DNA of 64,000 nt, from the NCBI GenBank assembly GCA_019022495.1, contig JAFEKR010000056.1, positions 1 through 64,000 of the forward strand, read 5' to 3'. The notes beneath the pieces were generated by a model that made no database searches, had not been told where the DNA came from, and was given only the letters and a program-made list of their open reading frames with translations. Source of the DNA: Epichloe hybrida (Eukaryota > Ascomycota > Sordariomycetes > Hypocreales > Clavicipitaceae). Numbering within the stretch: the stretch's first letter is position 1; every line of letters begins with the position of its first letter. Shown one piece after another: positions 1-11,356 of this stretch. Made by a program: the position numbers and the translations under genes.

Positions 1-108
1 CCCTAACCCTAACCCTAACCCTAACCCTAACCCTAACCCTAACCCTAACCCTAACCCTAACCCTAACCCTAACCCTAACCCTAACCCTAACCCTAACCCT
101 AACCCTAA
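1..108. repeat. Telomere repeat array (CCCTAA)n
   Basis: About 18 uninterrupted CCCTAA units begin at base 1, reading as the C-rich strand of TTAGGG telomeres, so base 1 is at or very near the physical end of the chromosome and the window runs inward. The array ends abruptly at 'ctaagattatct', where unique subtelomeric DNA starts. Confidence 0.97.
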
Positions 109-864
109 GATTATCTTAGAAGCTAGATAGCTGCTACTTCGCTAAGAACCTTGATTCCCCCCAGACATCTGCTTCTTCACCCCTGTACATTCCGGCTCGT
201 GACAGCCTCGTCATACGCGCTGGAAACAATTCCCAGCATGAACGATGCCCATTCCATGTGCTCCTTGGGTTCTAGTCTTAATAGTATCAAATGGTTGCGT
301 CGCGTACACGGTAATTATCCCTGCAGTCGCGCCGAGTCCAAAGGTGAGGACGGGATTTCCAAAAGCCTTGCCTTGAGATGCGAAGCGGTCTTTTAGAATG
401 TTATATGAGCCTATACTCGAACCGTGCGATTGCCCGTGAAGTCTAGGCTCACTGGACAGAAAGCCTTTTCGGATCGCCTCCCGATACTACCGCGCACAAT
501 GCATCACGGAGCTCATCAGCCAGAGATCGAGTAAAAGAGAGAGAGCACTTTAGCTTCAGTCGCTGCCATTGGAACTTCCGGGGTGAACCTTGCGGGGGTG
601 AGGGAGGAGACGACGCCTTTCTCCTTTAACTCGAAACACCCGGAACAAGGCCGGCAGCTCTCAAATCGAAGAAGAAAATCTGCACTGGCGTGCTTCAGCT
701 TCGCGCACACGGCATTGGACGATATGTACTCGATTTTGATGTGCGTTATCAATATTTGTTACGATGAATTAGCCTTCGGTGACGGTATTGAGTCAAAGGA
801 CGCGGCAATGCTTAACTGAATGGGGAAGAATGTGTGGGGCTTGAGGTATTAAGCGACGAATGGC
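109..864. other. Telomere-adjacent subtelomeric DNA, no convincing gene
   Basis: This stretch has balanced base composition, unlike the AT-rich repeats that follow. Open frames of about 80 codons exist on both strands (151-396 and 583-819 plus, 516-752 minus), but none begins with a well-placed ATG or shows a recognisable domain. It may hold decayed gene remnants. No helicase-type telomere-linked gene is visible. Confidence 0.5.
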
Positions 865-869
865 CGAAC

Positions 870-1121
870 TGTTGCACCCACAAGGGCATAATTGATTCCT
901 GCCGCACGATAGTCTCACTACTCAACTAGCTGAGACAAGAGTCCACCCCTAGCTAGTTATTTTCCATAATCTCTGTAACTGCATAGTATGTTTTAGCACT
1001 GTATTAGTACCTTACCTATAGTAAAGGTACTTAAGTATTTAAGCCGCAGTCTGCACCCTCTTATAAGGTTAGATAACTTAATAAAGGTAATCATATTAAA
1101 CCCTAGCTTCGTAGTCTAACA
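870..1121 (+). repeat. 5' LTR of copia element
   Basis: This is a 252-bp direct repeat of 6084-6335, starting TGTTGCACCC and ending CTAACA. Differences from the 3' copy are mostly C-to-T or G-to-A, consistent with RIP after insertion. Confidence 0.9.
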
Positions 1122-4100
1122 TAGTAGTAATTGCGTGGTGTTTATGATTATTATACCTTTCTTCCAAATTAGTACTTTTCTCTTTAAATTAACTAATTAT
1201 TTAATCTTTAAATAAATTAGTATGTACCTAGTAAAAGAGAGGCTTAATTCATTAATATTATAATTAAGTAACCCTAGCACGCTAGGATTAATACTACCTT
1301 TACTAGTTTAATAACAACACTATAGGACATCTCATAATAGCTAAGGAATTTTTAAAAAGCAATAAGCTAGCTATTAAGCTATAGGAGCCCTACTATTAGG
1401 ACCTATAGTATAAAATAGTTAAGGTAAGAGCTATTAAAGATAGAATCTAGGTCTTTATTAATCCTAATTTAAAGATATAGCTAGACTACCCTCCTAAGCC
1501 TCTAATCCTTATAGGAAATAAGACTCCTATAAAGAGAAAGGTAGTAGAAGCTACATAGAGTTAATTATCTATAATAAAGACCTTAGGAGTTTAAACACGC
1601 TCTTATAGCACTAGAGCTATAACTAAGAGCCTACTAGAACCTAAGGAAAGCTTGCCTAAAGATATTAAGGTAACTAAAGAGAGTTATTTTTAGTACCCTT
1701 AATAACCTAATAATACTAAAGATAGCGCCTAGTTTACTATTCTTAGTAGTTATTATTAGGTCTTTAATAATTAATTCTAAAGCCTTATAAAGGCCCTATA
1801 AGAGTATTATACGTAGTTTATAGGGACCCTTAGGTCTAAATATAAGCAAATAACCTTAAGGTATATATCTCTTTGCGATAAGATTAAGGAGCTTTAAAGG
1901 AATATAATGCCTTTAAGTAAGACTATTAAGCATTATACTAAAATTAATTTTAATAAGACTATTAAGCGAAATCTTATAAGAGTAAACATTAATAAATAGC
2001 TTATAAATACTTTGATTAGTTATAAGAGATGCTTCTAAGTAAACTGCCCTATTGCTAAGGGTAACTCGCCTATGGAAATGATTAATAACGCTATCAGGGC
2101 TTGATTCCCTGCTATCTTAGCTTAGGTTAGCTTGTTGATTTATACTATAAAGAGCGAGGGAAAGGTCCTAGATTTCTATAGCATTATAAGTAGGATTAGG
2201 CACCTAATTAAAGCCTAAGGAAGGTCTTAAGTAAAGGCTAATAACTCTTTTAAAGTAGAACTAACTCTTAATAGCAAAATAAAGAATAAAGCTAAAAAAG
2301 AGAAAGTAAAGAAAGATAACTATATTTATTATAAGAAGCATAAGGTAAAGAAGTTAAAAGACTTGTAGAAGGTCTACAGGGCTCTCTGCCTAATGAAAGA
2401 CTAGAAGATTAATAAAGAGCTATTAAAGAAGGTAAAAGAAGTAATAAATTATTAACCTAATAATATAAAAAAGGTATATAATGCTTAGTTAAAGGATAAT
2501 AGCGTAAAGGAACCTAAAGAAAATAATACTACGTTTACTACTATAGGAGAGTTTATAGAGGCTTTTCTTACCTAGGATAAATCGCAAGTTATACTTAATA
2601 GCGAAACCTTAATCCATATTTTTAATAATAAATGCTAGTTTATAGACCTTAATTATAGTAAGTAGCCTAGAATTTAAGCAGGTTATAGTGTCATAAATAC
2701 TTATAGCGTTAGCATAGCTTGGATTATCTTAATAGACAGCTAAACCCTTACCTTATTAAACACTTAGTACTAGCTAATGTTCTTTGTAAACCTTATATCT
2801 CTTTAGCTGCTTATATAAAAGGGACTAAGGTAAGATAATCTTACTAGAAGGGAAATAGACCTAGTGAGAAGTAATTAGGAGATATTTCAAACTTAGGTCA
2901 TTGGTACGTAGCCATGTATAGAGAGCTTAAGCCTGTTAGAAGCTTTTGTTATTAAGGGAGATTCGTGAGACCTAAAAATGGCTATAATAACGCTTATAGA
3001 CCTGTGGCATGCTAGATTAGCATATCTAGGGGAGAATATAATAGATTAGGTGCTTTAGAAGCTTTAAATTTAATTAAAGGAGAGGAGCGTAGGTAAATAT
3101 AAGGTTTGCTAAACCTCTAAAGCACAAAGGTAAATATCACAAGTCCCTTAGATAGGATCCCTACCTTTAGGACTGCTTTAGGTAGTCTCTTTTAACCTCT
3201 TTGCTTAATTATTAGGGTATAATAAAGACTAATACATTGCTCTTTTTACCTATAGAGCAACAGGACTACGTCATATCTTTACGATCCTATTAAAGACTAA
3301 TATCACGCTCTGCTTTAATTAGTTAGAAGCTATGTACATAAGAGTGTATAGCATTTATATTACGGTTGTAATAACTAATAGTAAGACTACCTTCTAGACT
3401 AAAAAACAAGAAGAAGAGGTTATAAATAAAGGTATTATTATTAGAAAGTCTAGCCTAGCTTACTTACATTAAAATAAGCACGCTAAATGGTCTAGGGGGG
3501 TGATAATAAGGGTTATAATAACTCTTATAATATAATTAGGTTTCCTAGAAGACCTCTAGCCTATAGCTACTAAAGTAGCTATTTATATCTTAAATCACAT
3601 GCCTTAAAAGCTACTTAACTAGCAATTGCCTTAATAAGTATTAAATAGGTAGTTAAGAGATAATAAGCTTTAATGGAGTTACTTACTAGAAGAGCTAGAA
3701 GCTTTAATAACTTATCTACAAGCTTTTAGATGTAAAGCATTTGTAATAACGCAAAGTAAGCTTCGTAAGGCAGGTCTAAAGCTTGCTTAGAGAGCTTATA
3801 TTAAATACCTTGCTAGATACGTTTCCTCCACGTAATACCTAATTTAAGTACTAATAATAAAGAGGAGCTGCTAGTTCTCGTTAAGCTATGTTACCTTTAA
3901 TAAGTCTATTTTCTATGCTTAAGAAAGAGGCCTATTATTAACTATAAAAGAGGTTAAAAAATAATGCCTTAAAGAGCTAGTTAAGGATAACAAGGATGAA
4001 AGCTTTAATATAGGGCTTCCACAGATAGCGTACCCTCTGTTACTATAATAACCACTTAATTAGCTTTAACAGGCAGAAACTCCTACTAGTTATGATTAAT

Positions 4101-6083
4101 AAGATCACGAAGAAAAGGAAAAAGAAAGTTAAGAAACAAATTTACTAACTCCTCTAAATTCACTAGGGAAATTCCTAAATTTAGTAAATTACACACTATT
4201 AAGTATTAATGATTTGCTTAACCTACCTAATAGCAGCGATAATCATAAAATGTTAGCAAATCTAGAAAATCATAACAATCTTAAAGCATTTGCTGCAGCC
4301 TTTAAGCTAGGACCTAAGAGTAAAGAAAAGCCTTATATATCTAGGCTTCCTCCTCCCCTAGCTTATTATAATTATTTAGCTAGTTATCCAAAAGAAAAAG
4401 AATTTTATAAAGCATAAGATAAAGAATATAATAGAATTATTAATAGAAAGGTAGCTAAGAAGGTATCTAGAACTAATATCCCTTTATATATAAAGCTTCT
4501 AGGCCTTACTTAGGTCTTCTTATACAAATTAGACAAGCAAGGTTACCTCCTATGATATAAAGCTTATCTCTATATTCTTAGAAATCATTAACTAAAGAGT
4601 TATCTATTAACTCAGGTAGTAACCCTAGCTACTAACACTTTTAGGCTATTTATAGCTATTATATACTACTTTAATCTTAAAGCATACTAGTATAACTTTA
4701 TTATAGTATTCCTAAATTTAAACCTTAATAAAGAGGTTTACTATAAGATACCTCTAGGCTATAAAGATAAATAAGCTTATCTAAAGCTTCTTAAAGTAGT
4801 CTATAGGCTACGGAAAGCGCCTCTTCTATAGATAAAGGAGCTAATTAGCTAGCTAATTAGTAAAGGCTTTACGTAAATCTTTAAAGACATTTATGTGTTT
4901 ATTAAGGATAGGTTAATTATCTTCTTCTATATAAATAACCTTATCGCCCCTTTACTAAAGGGAAATCATATTTACACAATAAATTCAAGGCAAGACTCTT
5001 TACAAAGTATAATATAAAGGACCTTAGAGAGCTATAATAGTTCCTAGGCATTAAAATTATTAGAGATTATACTAATAGGAAGGTATAGCTTAATTAGAAG
5101 TCCTATTAGGATAAAGCTACTACTAAATTTAATATAAAGATCCCTTAATAAAGACCTATAGCCCTAATAACTATTATACTACTAAAACCTTTTAAAGGAG
5201 AGGTTAGCGCTTAAGATCTTAAGAGGTATTAATCTTTAATTAGAACCCTACTATATCTAATAATAGTTTCAAGACCTAATATTGCTTTTATAGCCTTATA
5301 ACTCTTATGATTTCTATAAAACCTAGGGCTATAGCATATAGAAATAGCTAAAAGAGCCCTTAAGTATAGGTATATATAGGCAAACCTAGCAATTAAGTAT
5401 AGTAGTAATAACTCTAAATTAGAGGCATATAGCAATACCTCCTTTGCTAATAATACTATAACACAAAAGAGCTTATAAGGCTATATTATAAAGCTCTTTA
5501 GAGAGCCTATACTCTTTAAGGTAAGTAAGCAAGCTACTATAATAACTTTATTAACTAAAGCAAAGCTCCTAGCGCTTTCTTACTATAGTAAAAAGCTTAT
5601 AGCCTTTAGATAATTATATTAAGAGGTTAGGCTATGCCTAGGAGATAACACACTTAAAATCAAATATAATAACATATAGACAATCCGCTTCCTTAAGGAA
5701 GAATTTGTTAAGCTTATTACAAAGCTTTAGCACATAGATATTTATTACTACTAGCTTTATTAAGAGGTTACGAAAGGAACCTTTAATATTACCTAAATTA
5801 CTACTAAAGAGATAATTATAAATAGCTTTATAAAGCCTCTTATAGGGAATGCTTTTATAAGCTTCTATAAGGCATTAGGGCTTATATAACTACCCTCTAG
5901 TATGCTTAGTAAAGAACCTAAAGAACAAGTATTACATAATAACCTTAAATTAGACAAGATTATAACAAATTAACTGCTTTTTTACACTATGGAATTAATT
6001 TAAATATCGTAGGATTAATTTAACTAATTTAATTAATTTAGATTTATCATAGGGAACCTTAAATAAGGTCCCCTAGGGGGGTA

Positions 6084-6335
6084 TATTATACCCACAAGGG
6101 TATAATTAATCCCTGCCGTACAATAGTCTTACTACTTAACTAGCTAAGATAAGAGTCTACCCCTAGCTAGTTATTTTCCATAATCTCTGTAACTATATAG
6201 TATGTTTTAGTATTATATTAGTACCTTACCTATAGTAAAGGTACTTAGGTATTTAAGCCGCAGTCCGCACCCTCTTACAGGGTCAGACAACTCAATAGAG
6301 GTGGTCACATTGAACCCTAGCTTCGCGGTCCAACA
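6084..6335 (+). repeat. 3' LTR of copia element
   Basis: This is the partner of 870-1121. It starts TATTATACCC, the RIP-altered TGTTGCACCC, ends CCAACA, and is followed at once by the CGAAC target duplication. Its last 100 bp are less mutated than the 5' LTR. Confidence 0.9.
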
Positions 6336-6517
6336 CGAACTGTACTAGGTTCTCCCTGCCAAGGAAAATCCTGCTAGGACCCGATCCTACATAGCGCTTG
6401 TGGCCTTGTCGATTACTGAGCAACTTTAGGGTTCAGCCTCCCCTCTTAATCCATCCCTCTGGCCATTTAATGCTTATCTGTCATCTAGACCGACAACAAA
6501 CATAAGCTATTTTCAAC

Positions 6518-7302
6518 ATGGGCATTAACCTTGACGACACTAACAGAACCCTCTTAGTCACAAGAGTTCTCGAAGAACACAACATACCATGTTGTTGTGT
6601 TGGCGTTTCTGCACTCAAATTTTACGGCGCCGGTCGGGCTAGAACTGTATGTTAAACTATCATTGATATGTTTGCAATTGCCGTGCATAAGCTATTTAAC
6701 AGGAAGTTACAGACCTGGGAGATATGTGTACCCGCTCAGCTCGTTGCGGATGCCGAAAACCTTTTCCAATCCGACGATACTTTTACTCGCCTTGAGCCGA
6801 AACGACCTGCTCCAGCGTCGCGGATACATACATATAGCCGGTTCGGAACCGTTGGTAGCAACCACGAATTCGTCATTGTTCCTGACTGTGATGTACATTT
6901 GGACTGCTGCCCTGATATTATTGTTCGCAGCCCACGAGGGCTACCGTACCCAAGTCTCAAGGCGTTCGCTCAGAGTTGCATAGACCGGCGCAATCAGCTA
7001 GAGTTGTCCGACCTTATCGATGGAACCGATGTATCTGAGGAATGGGGAGAAGAGCATTTGGACCTCGACGGGGTACATGACGTTAGTTGGGTGTTGGGCA
7101 TGCAAGAGAAGGACAGCGGCTCTTCAATGCCGAGCGGTTGGCCAACCCGTGCGAAGAGCAAGAGAGCTATCTGGGCGTCTTTCGTGCGCACGAAAAAAGA
7201 GAGACTGGACAGCTCGAGACCGGAATCAAGATATATCACACAATTTCGCCACAGAGATTCCAAAGATCCATGGACACAATTGTCGGATATGTCATAAGGT
7301 AG
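6518..7302 (+). CDS. Nucleotidyltransferase-fold-like protein (possibly degenerate)
   Basis: Exon 1 is 6518-6646. A 66-nt intron (6647-6712, GTATGT...TTACAG) joins in phase to exon 2 from 6713. The N-terminus reads VLEEHNIPCCCVG, then SALKFYG..R.R....EICVP, the pattern of fungal proteins with a nucleotidyltransferase-like fold (GG/GS motif, an R, then an acidic pair). Here the second Gly and the first catalytic Asp are not conserved, so enzyme activity is doubtful. The exon 2 frame runs to 7297, but from about 7117 the next frame (ending at 7302) looks more coding. A candidate 44-nt intron (7073-7116, GTACAT...GACAG) joins the two exactly in phase and would give 224 residues; the alternative is a frameshift mutation. 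The gene is convergent with the nucleotidyltransferase-like gene at 7384-8195, with 81 bp between stop codons. The family assignment is inference from motif pattern. Confidence 0.6.
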
Positions 7303-7383
7303 TATCACAGTCTCGCCTGAATTCGACCACCTATAACAGTAGGTGTCATATTAGTCAAGTTCAATATAGCGCAATTTACGGAA

Positions 7384-8195
7384 CTACAAGCCCAGATACT
7401 GTCCCATCACGGCCACCCGGTCATCATCCATCTCGTTATCGTACACCCATTGAAAGAACTTTTCGCGCATGGGTTCGTCTTCGTCCTGGATCCAGCGGCC
7501 GATTTCACTTTCGTAGCTGTTAATTAGCCATAACAGATCGGTGTAATCCGATTCTTTACGGCGACTATCTATGGCCTTAAGCTTCTGGCGAACTTGCCAG
7601 CGCAAGGACATAACTCGTTTATTGCCCCCTGCACCGATGAACGCTGGTGAGACTACATCGACGACGCCTTCAGACCTAAGCGTAGGCGTGTGAAGCCGAC
7701 CTGTAATGTGATACGTGTTGTTAGCTTGAATGAGTTAACTCTCAAACGTGACGTACCCGCTAATATTACATCCACGCAAACAATCTGTCCGTCATTTGCG
7801 TCTACAAAAATCTTGAACTGGTCGCCGCCTTCTTCTAAAACATGTTTGTGATAGAATAGCGTAATTCTGTTTAACCAGAATAGTTAGCCTAGCAACATGA
7901 ATAGATTGCACGTGACTAACCCATGGTATTGGACTAGCTTTTCCCAAATCTTCACCGTAGAAGGAGCCTGTATCACGACGTCAAGGTCTATAGTTTGTCG
8001 CTCAGATCCTCGCAATCTCATAGCCCAGCCGCCACACCAAGCGTGTGATTCACCAAAGATATCTTCAATGTACCGTGCAGCCTGGGCTAGATGTTCGTCT
8101 GAGGCTGATAGGGAGCGGCTTTCGAGTTCTTGGATTTCAAAGGGATTTTCTTTCCCGAAGAACTTTGCGCCCGTCTCGCTAATGTGATGGCTCAT
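7384..8195 (-). CDS. MNT/AbiEii-type nucleotidyltransferase-like protein
   Basis: Three exons on the minus strand: 7921-8195, 7757-7866 and 7384-7700. They are joined by two clean introns, 7867-7920 (GTTAGT...AACAG with GCTAAC branch site) and 7701-7756 (GTACGT...TTACAG), in correct phase, giving 233 residues. The start ATG at 8195 has a good context (GCCATGA); no in-frame ATG lies upstream before stops. Residues about 50-75 read WCGGWAMRL.G..R.T.DLDVVI, the GG...R.T.D.D signature of the nucleotidyltransferase fold. A third acidic segment, VCVDVIL, follows in exon 2, so all three metal-binding acidic positions are present. The C-terminus is helical and charged. In bacteria such folds transfer nucleotides to RNA or protein (AbiEii, MNT); the fungal substrate is unknown. 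The gene looks intact. Confidence 0.75.
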
Positions 8196-9119
8196 GGCAG
8201 TTTCAACTTCAAGGTGCTGTGAAGATAATTCCAGGAGTGATAAACAATGGCTCAATGAGAGAGTCGTAATCAAACAACGTTCTAATTCGAGATGATCGAG
8301 GTTGTCGAGGCTTCTCACATCACTCCATCATTTTTGTCACATAATTGTGCAGCAAAGAGTGAAAGATGTCTAGCTGCTCTCGCGTTGGTTAGAGGTATGA
8401 TAATTGTGCAGATCACGTGGTGTTCCCATAGGAATGGGACCTATCTGCCGAAGGCACTGGTATCCTTCTGCCTGTGGTGCGACGCAGAGATAGTAGGGTA
8501 CTTTCTGTTACGTTGTAACAGATAGAGCACATATAGGACAGAGCAGTTCAAAAGTACTAAAACTCAGAGACAAAGCCTACCCCTTGTCTTGGCATGGAGA
8601 AGAACCATAGACAGACCAAAATGCACCCCGAATTTGAGGGTAGTGTCATCGGCAATTCGCTCCACCTTCGACGGGTTCTTGGCTAACAGCAAGGGCATGG
8701 GCCAAGGCAGGACAGGATGACAGACTTGACCTTTGCAGAAACGATACTGCAAATCATTCAATGGCTGGGACCGATTTTTTTCGAATACCTTAGGTATACT
8801 TTGTTATCAAGGCTACGAGGTATGTTAAGGATAGGTCAATCTTGAATGGCATTAGTACTCTACAAAGGATTACCATTGGACGAAGTTTGCCAACAATATT
8901 AGACGAGGTTTTAGAAAAGAGCAACGTATTGGCCAAGCCTCTCGAAAATGGCATTATAGCGGATAGGCTCCTGCAAGAAAAGAGGTGCATTCAGATAAAC
9001 AGTCTATGTTGCAAAAGAGGGGTTACGTTACACCTCGCAACTATAGCGCTACTGTGGCTCATGATTGCCTTCTTTCAATCATTCGCGGCAGTCCAACTAC
9101 GACTAAAATGTTGCCGCTG
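8196..9119. other. Intergenic, no supported gene
   Basis: The first part is the likely upstream region of the nucleotidyltransferase-like gene. Small open frames occur (8564-8761 minus, 8842-9231 plus), but they lack recognisable domains and convincing start contexts. Nothing further is supported. Confidence 0.5.
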
Positions 9120-10050
9120 TCAGAGGGGGCAACTGTACAGTTCAGTGTCTGGCAATGAGTCGGCCGATGCCACCGCCCGAGTTGTTGACAGGGTAGGGTG
9201 TGCGCTTCGCACAAAACTGCCACTACCTTGAGAGCCTCCGATTGGCGCGCCCACCTCACTTGTAGTCGGCCGAATAGACTTCGTTAACCATACCTCGGCT
9301 TTGCTAGCAGCCCATCGGTTCGTTAGGTCTTCCTGCAACAGACCCTTTAAAAGTGGCAAGAAATGTTGAGGTGCCGTTTCCACCGTGGGCCAAATTGTCT
9401 CCGCTGCCTAGGTTTTGAAATGAGCTTTAGTCAATCCCTCGGTGGTAAGTTCGGATGCAGCAAGCAGCTCAAGGGCAATTATACCCAACGACCATAAATC
9501 CACAGTGTTGGTGTAGCACCGCTCATCTTCCCAAATTTCGGGGGCCATGTACACCGCAGAACCTACAAAGGTATGCATATGGCCCGCAGCGTGGTATTTC
9601 GACAGCCCAACATCAGTGATTTTTGCAACATGGCGCTGCAACGGCTCATTCCAGCCAATGAGAATATTGTCCGCTTAGCCACCTTTGCTGACACAGACCG
9701 CAAGGCCATGCCATGACATCTCGCAGCCTGACTTTTTCAATCGAGCCGACGCTGACGGCAGTACTGGCGTTGGGATTTTCGCCGTCTCTCCAACTCGGGA
9801 CAAGGGCTGGGAAGCTTTTGGCCGTTCCTGTTCGTGTTCGCGTTGTCGTTCGCAGAAGAATCGTCCAGAAGCTCATTTTCAAGGCGCGCAGAGTATTGCT
9901 TGAGGCGATCCCTCTCCAATTCCCAGTAGCCCTCGTTATCGATCGATCGTCGCAGCTTATCAACATCGGCACCTTGTTGCTTCAGGAGAGATTTTATGCC
10001 AATGCAGATGTTCCGCCACCGTTCGACCTCCCTGTTGTTATCTTTTGACT
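9120..10050 (-). pseudogene. Protein kinase remnant
   Basis: From about 9690 down to 9120 one minus-strand frame encodes the C-lobe of a protein kinase: ADNILIGW, then AKITDVGLSKY (DFG changed to DVG), VGSAVYMAPEIW (APE) and VDLWSLGIIALELL, ending with LLQEDLTNRW. It is interrupted by one in-frame TAG at 9408-9410, after which the frame continues. Upstream (9737 to about 10050) a separate frame encodes a charged helical segment (KQSKDNNREVERWRNICIG, then LERDRLKQYSARLENELL) that ends in a stop. The glycine loop, the VAxK lysine and the HRD motif are missing or scrambled between the two pieces. This is therefore a deleted and mutated kinase gene, not a functional one. Confidence 0.75.
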
Positions 10051-10236
10051 GCTTTAGGTAGAGTTCTAATAAACCCGGTTATTGCAGCTTTAATTTGCTA
10101 GTATGAGCACTTTTTATACGATACTAGGAATTAGATGTAGGATAACTTACAGCGTTAGCAGCGTTTGCAAGTCCGTTACTCAAGCAAAATTCGCGATACT
10201 ATGTGGCAAAGGGAATTTGTGATGTGGAATGCATGA

Positions 10237-10380
10237 ATTGCGGGAGGTCACTAATCTCTTAAAAAAATTGCGTGGAAAAGTACGGATTACTTCCTCCGTT
10301 TTAGGCCTCGATACTACTGTATGAAAAATCACTACTGCATGTTTACGTGTTATCTAGTTGCTACTGCATGTTTACGTGTT
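10237..10380. mobile_element. Partial miniature inverted-repeat element, copy 1
   Basis: The sequence matches, in inverted orientation, the palindromic element at 59384-59564. Both share the GAGGTCACT...CTCTTA...TTGCGTGGAAA block and the terminal motif CTACTGCATGTTTACGTGTT. Here that terminal motif is present twice in tandem (10332-10351 and 10361-10380), and the outer end of the other arm is missing or decayed. No target duplication is recognised. Confidence 0.6.
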
Positions 10381-11064
10381 AAATGCCTAGTGGGCGCCTC
10401 CAGCTAGGATTGTCCGCAAGACTCGGGCGAATCAAGCGGCGGGTACACGGGCCAATTGATAACTCACCAGGATCGGCAATTCTCAAAGTCTTATTTTGGC
10501 CGTTAGGCAAGCAAGCGGAAACTCTCCCCTCGTCTTGATTGGTAAGCTAGCCTTTTCGTGACCTGGTGATGTGCTAGCGGACTTTCACGCCTCGAGGCAC
10601 AGCCATCTACGATATTTGAGTGACTTCTGAAGAGGCGTCTTGTACATACAGGACATGTATGCGGGGACGAGGTCATCATGCCACATGACTATTTTCGTCA
10701 TCAAGAAAGTACATGAACTGGAGGCCAAATATGCGGCCGCAATCTGTTGGATCGAGGTCTTCGAAAACTTTACGGCAAGGCTTGTTGTACTGTCGGATAT
10801 TCTACCCAACTATGTCTGACCATTCTGTCTTCTCCTCCCCGCCCAACCAGAAATAAAGACTGCATGATCCCCTAGAACTTCGTCAGTATCAAGTAGCATC
10901 TTCTCACATCACTTTTCATCCCTTCCTACGGGATTTTCTTCAATCCCAATTTCATATTTCTTACCTCGAAGAGTTTAGTCACCTCCTGCAATATAGCATC
11001 AACTAAGACACAACAGAACAGACAACATTCTCCACACTCACTGCACTCACTGCACTCTTCAATC
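10381..11064. promoter_or_regulatory. Intergenic region with CT-rich leader upstream of the 69-codon gene
   Basis: No supported gene is seen in 10381-10850. From about 10880 the plus strand becomes pyrimidine-rich (CATCTTCTCACATCACTTTT and similar), then A/C-rich just before the ATG at 11065, as is common in promoters and 5' leaders of well-expressed filamentous fungal genes. No TATA box was identified with confidence. Confidence 0.4.
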
Positions 11065-11274
11065 ATGGCAGACTCCGGTGGCTCCAGCGGCAACAAAAGC
11101 GATCCTACCTCTGGTACCTATGGAGGCCAGGGACAGGCCGGCGTCACGGTTAGCGAAGCCCAGTACACAGTGGGCGGCACTGTGGCCCAGTTAAACCAAC
11201 TGCACTCCTCGGGCTCGAGTGCTCAAAACCGCCGAGCTAAAAGCAAAGAACCTAAAGGCGAGACAAAGAAGTAA
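11065..11274 (+). CDS. Small Gly/Ser-rich hydrophilic protein, 69 residues
   Basis: A single-exon frame starts in a near-ideal fungal context (AATCATGGC) after a CT-rich leader. The protein is rich in Gly, Ser, Gln and Thr, has no signal peptide or membrane segment, and ends in a basic tail (RRAKSKEPKGETKK). I do not recognise a family. The composition suggests an intrinsically disordered protein, possibly of the small stress-related kind common in fungi, but no function can be assigned. Codon composition matches neighbouring genes and not the RIP-mutated repeats, which favours a real gene. Confidence 0.6.
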   Translation: MADSGGSSGNKSDPTSGTYGGQGQAGVTVSEAQYTVGGTVAQLNQLHSSGSSAQNRRAKSKEPKGETKK

Positions 11275-11356
11275 AACTGGTTAGTACCTAGATTGCCCCT
11301 TCAAATGCGCAATCTATATTTATGATTCTGATGTCTAGGAGATAGGATCTTTTCTT

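Larger units (their letters stand above)
870..6335 (+). mobile_element. Ty1/copia LTR retrotransposon, RIP-mutated
   Basis: A 5466-bp element bounded by 252-bp direct LTRs (870-1121 and 6084-6335) that begin TG and end CA. It is flanked by the 5-bp target duplication CGAAC (865-869 and 6336-6340). The interior is AT-rich and full of stops, but plus-strand remnants of a copia polyprotein can be read. Around 4500-4560 is the reverse transcriptase start (like W-V-F-x-Y-K-x-D-x-x-G-Y), followed near 4690-4770 by the NL.N.EVYYK.PLGYKD stretch. Integrase-like sequence lies upstream (about 3150-3650), and integrase-before-RT is the copia order. A purine/G-rich tract (6071-6082) precedes the 3' LTR and fits a polypurine tract. 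It is surely non-autonomous now. Confidence 0.9.

Noticed and set aside
4214..4417. 67-codon open frame starting MLNLPNSSDNHKMLANLENH
   Set aside because: It lies inside the copia polyprotein region between integrase and reverse transcriptase, so it is a surviving piece of that ORF, not a separate gene.
6518..8195. Toxin-antitoxin reading of the two nucleotidyltransferase-fold genes
   Set aside because: Convergent orientation with separate promoters, introns in both genes, and no recognisable antitoxin domain. Kept only as a distant analogy.
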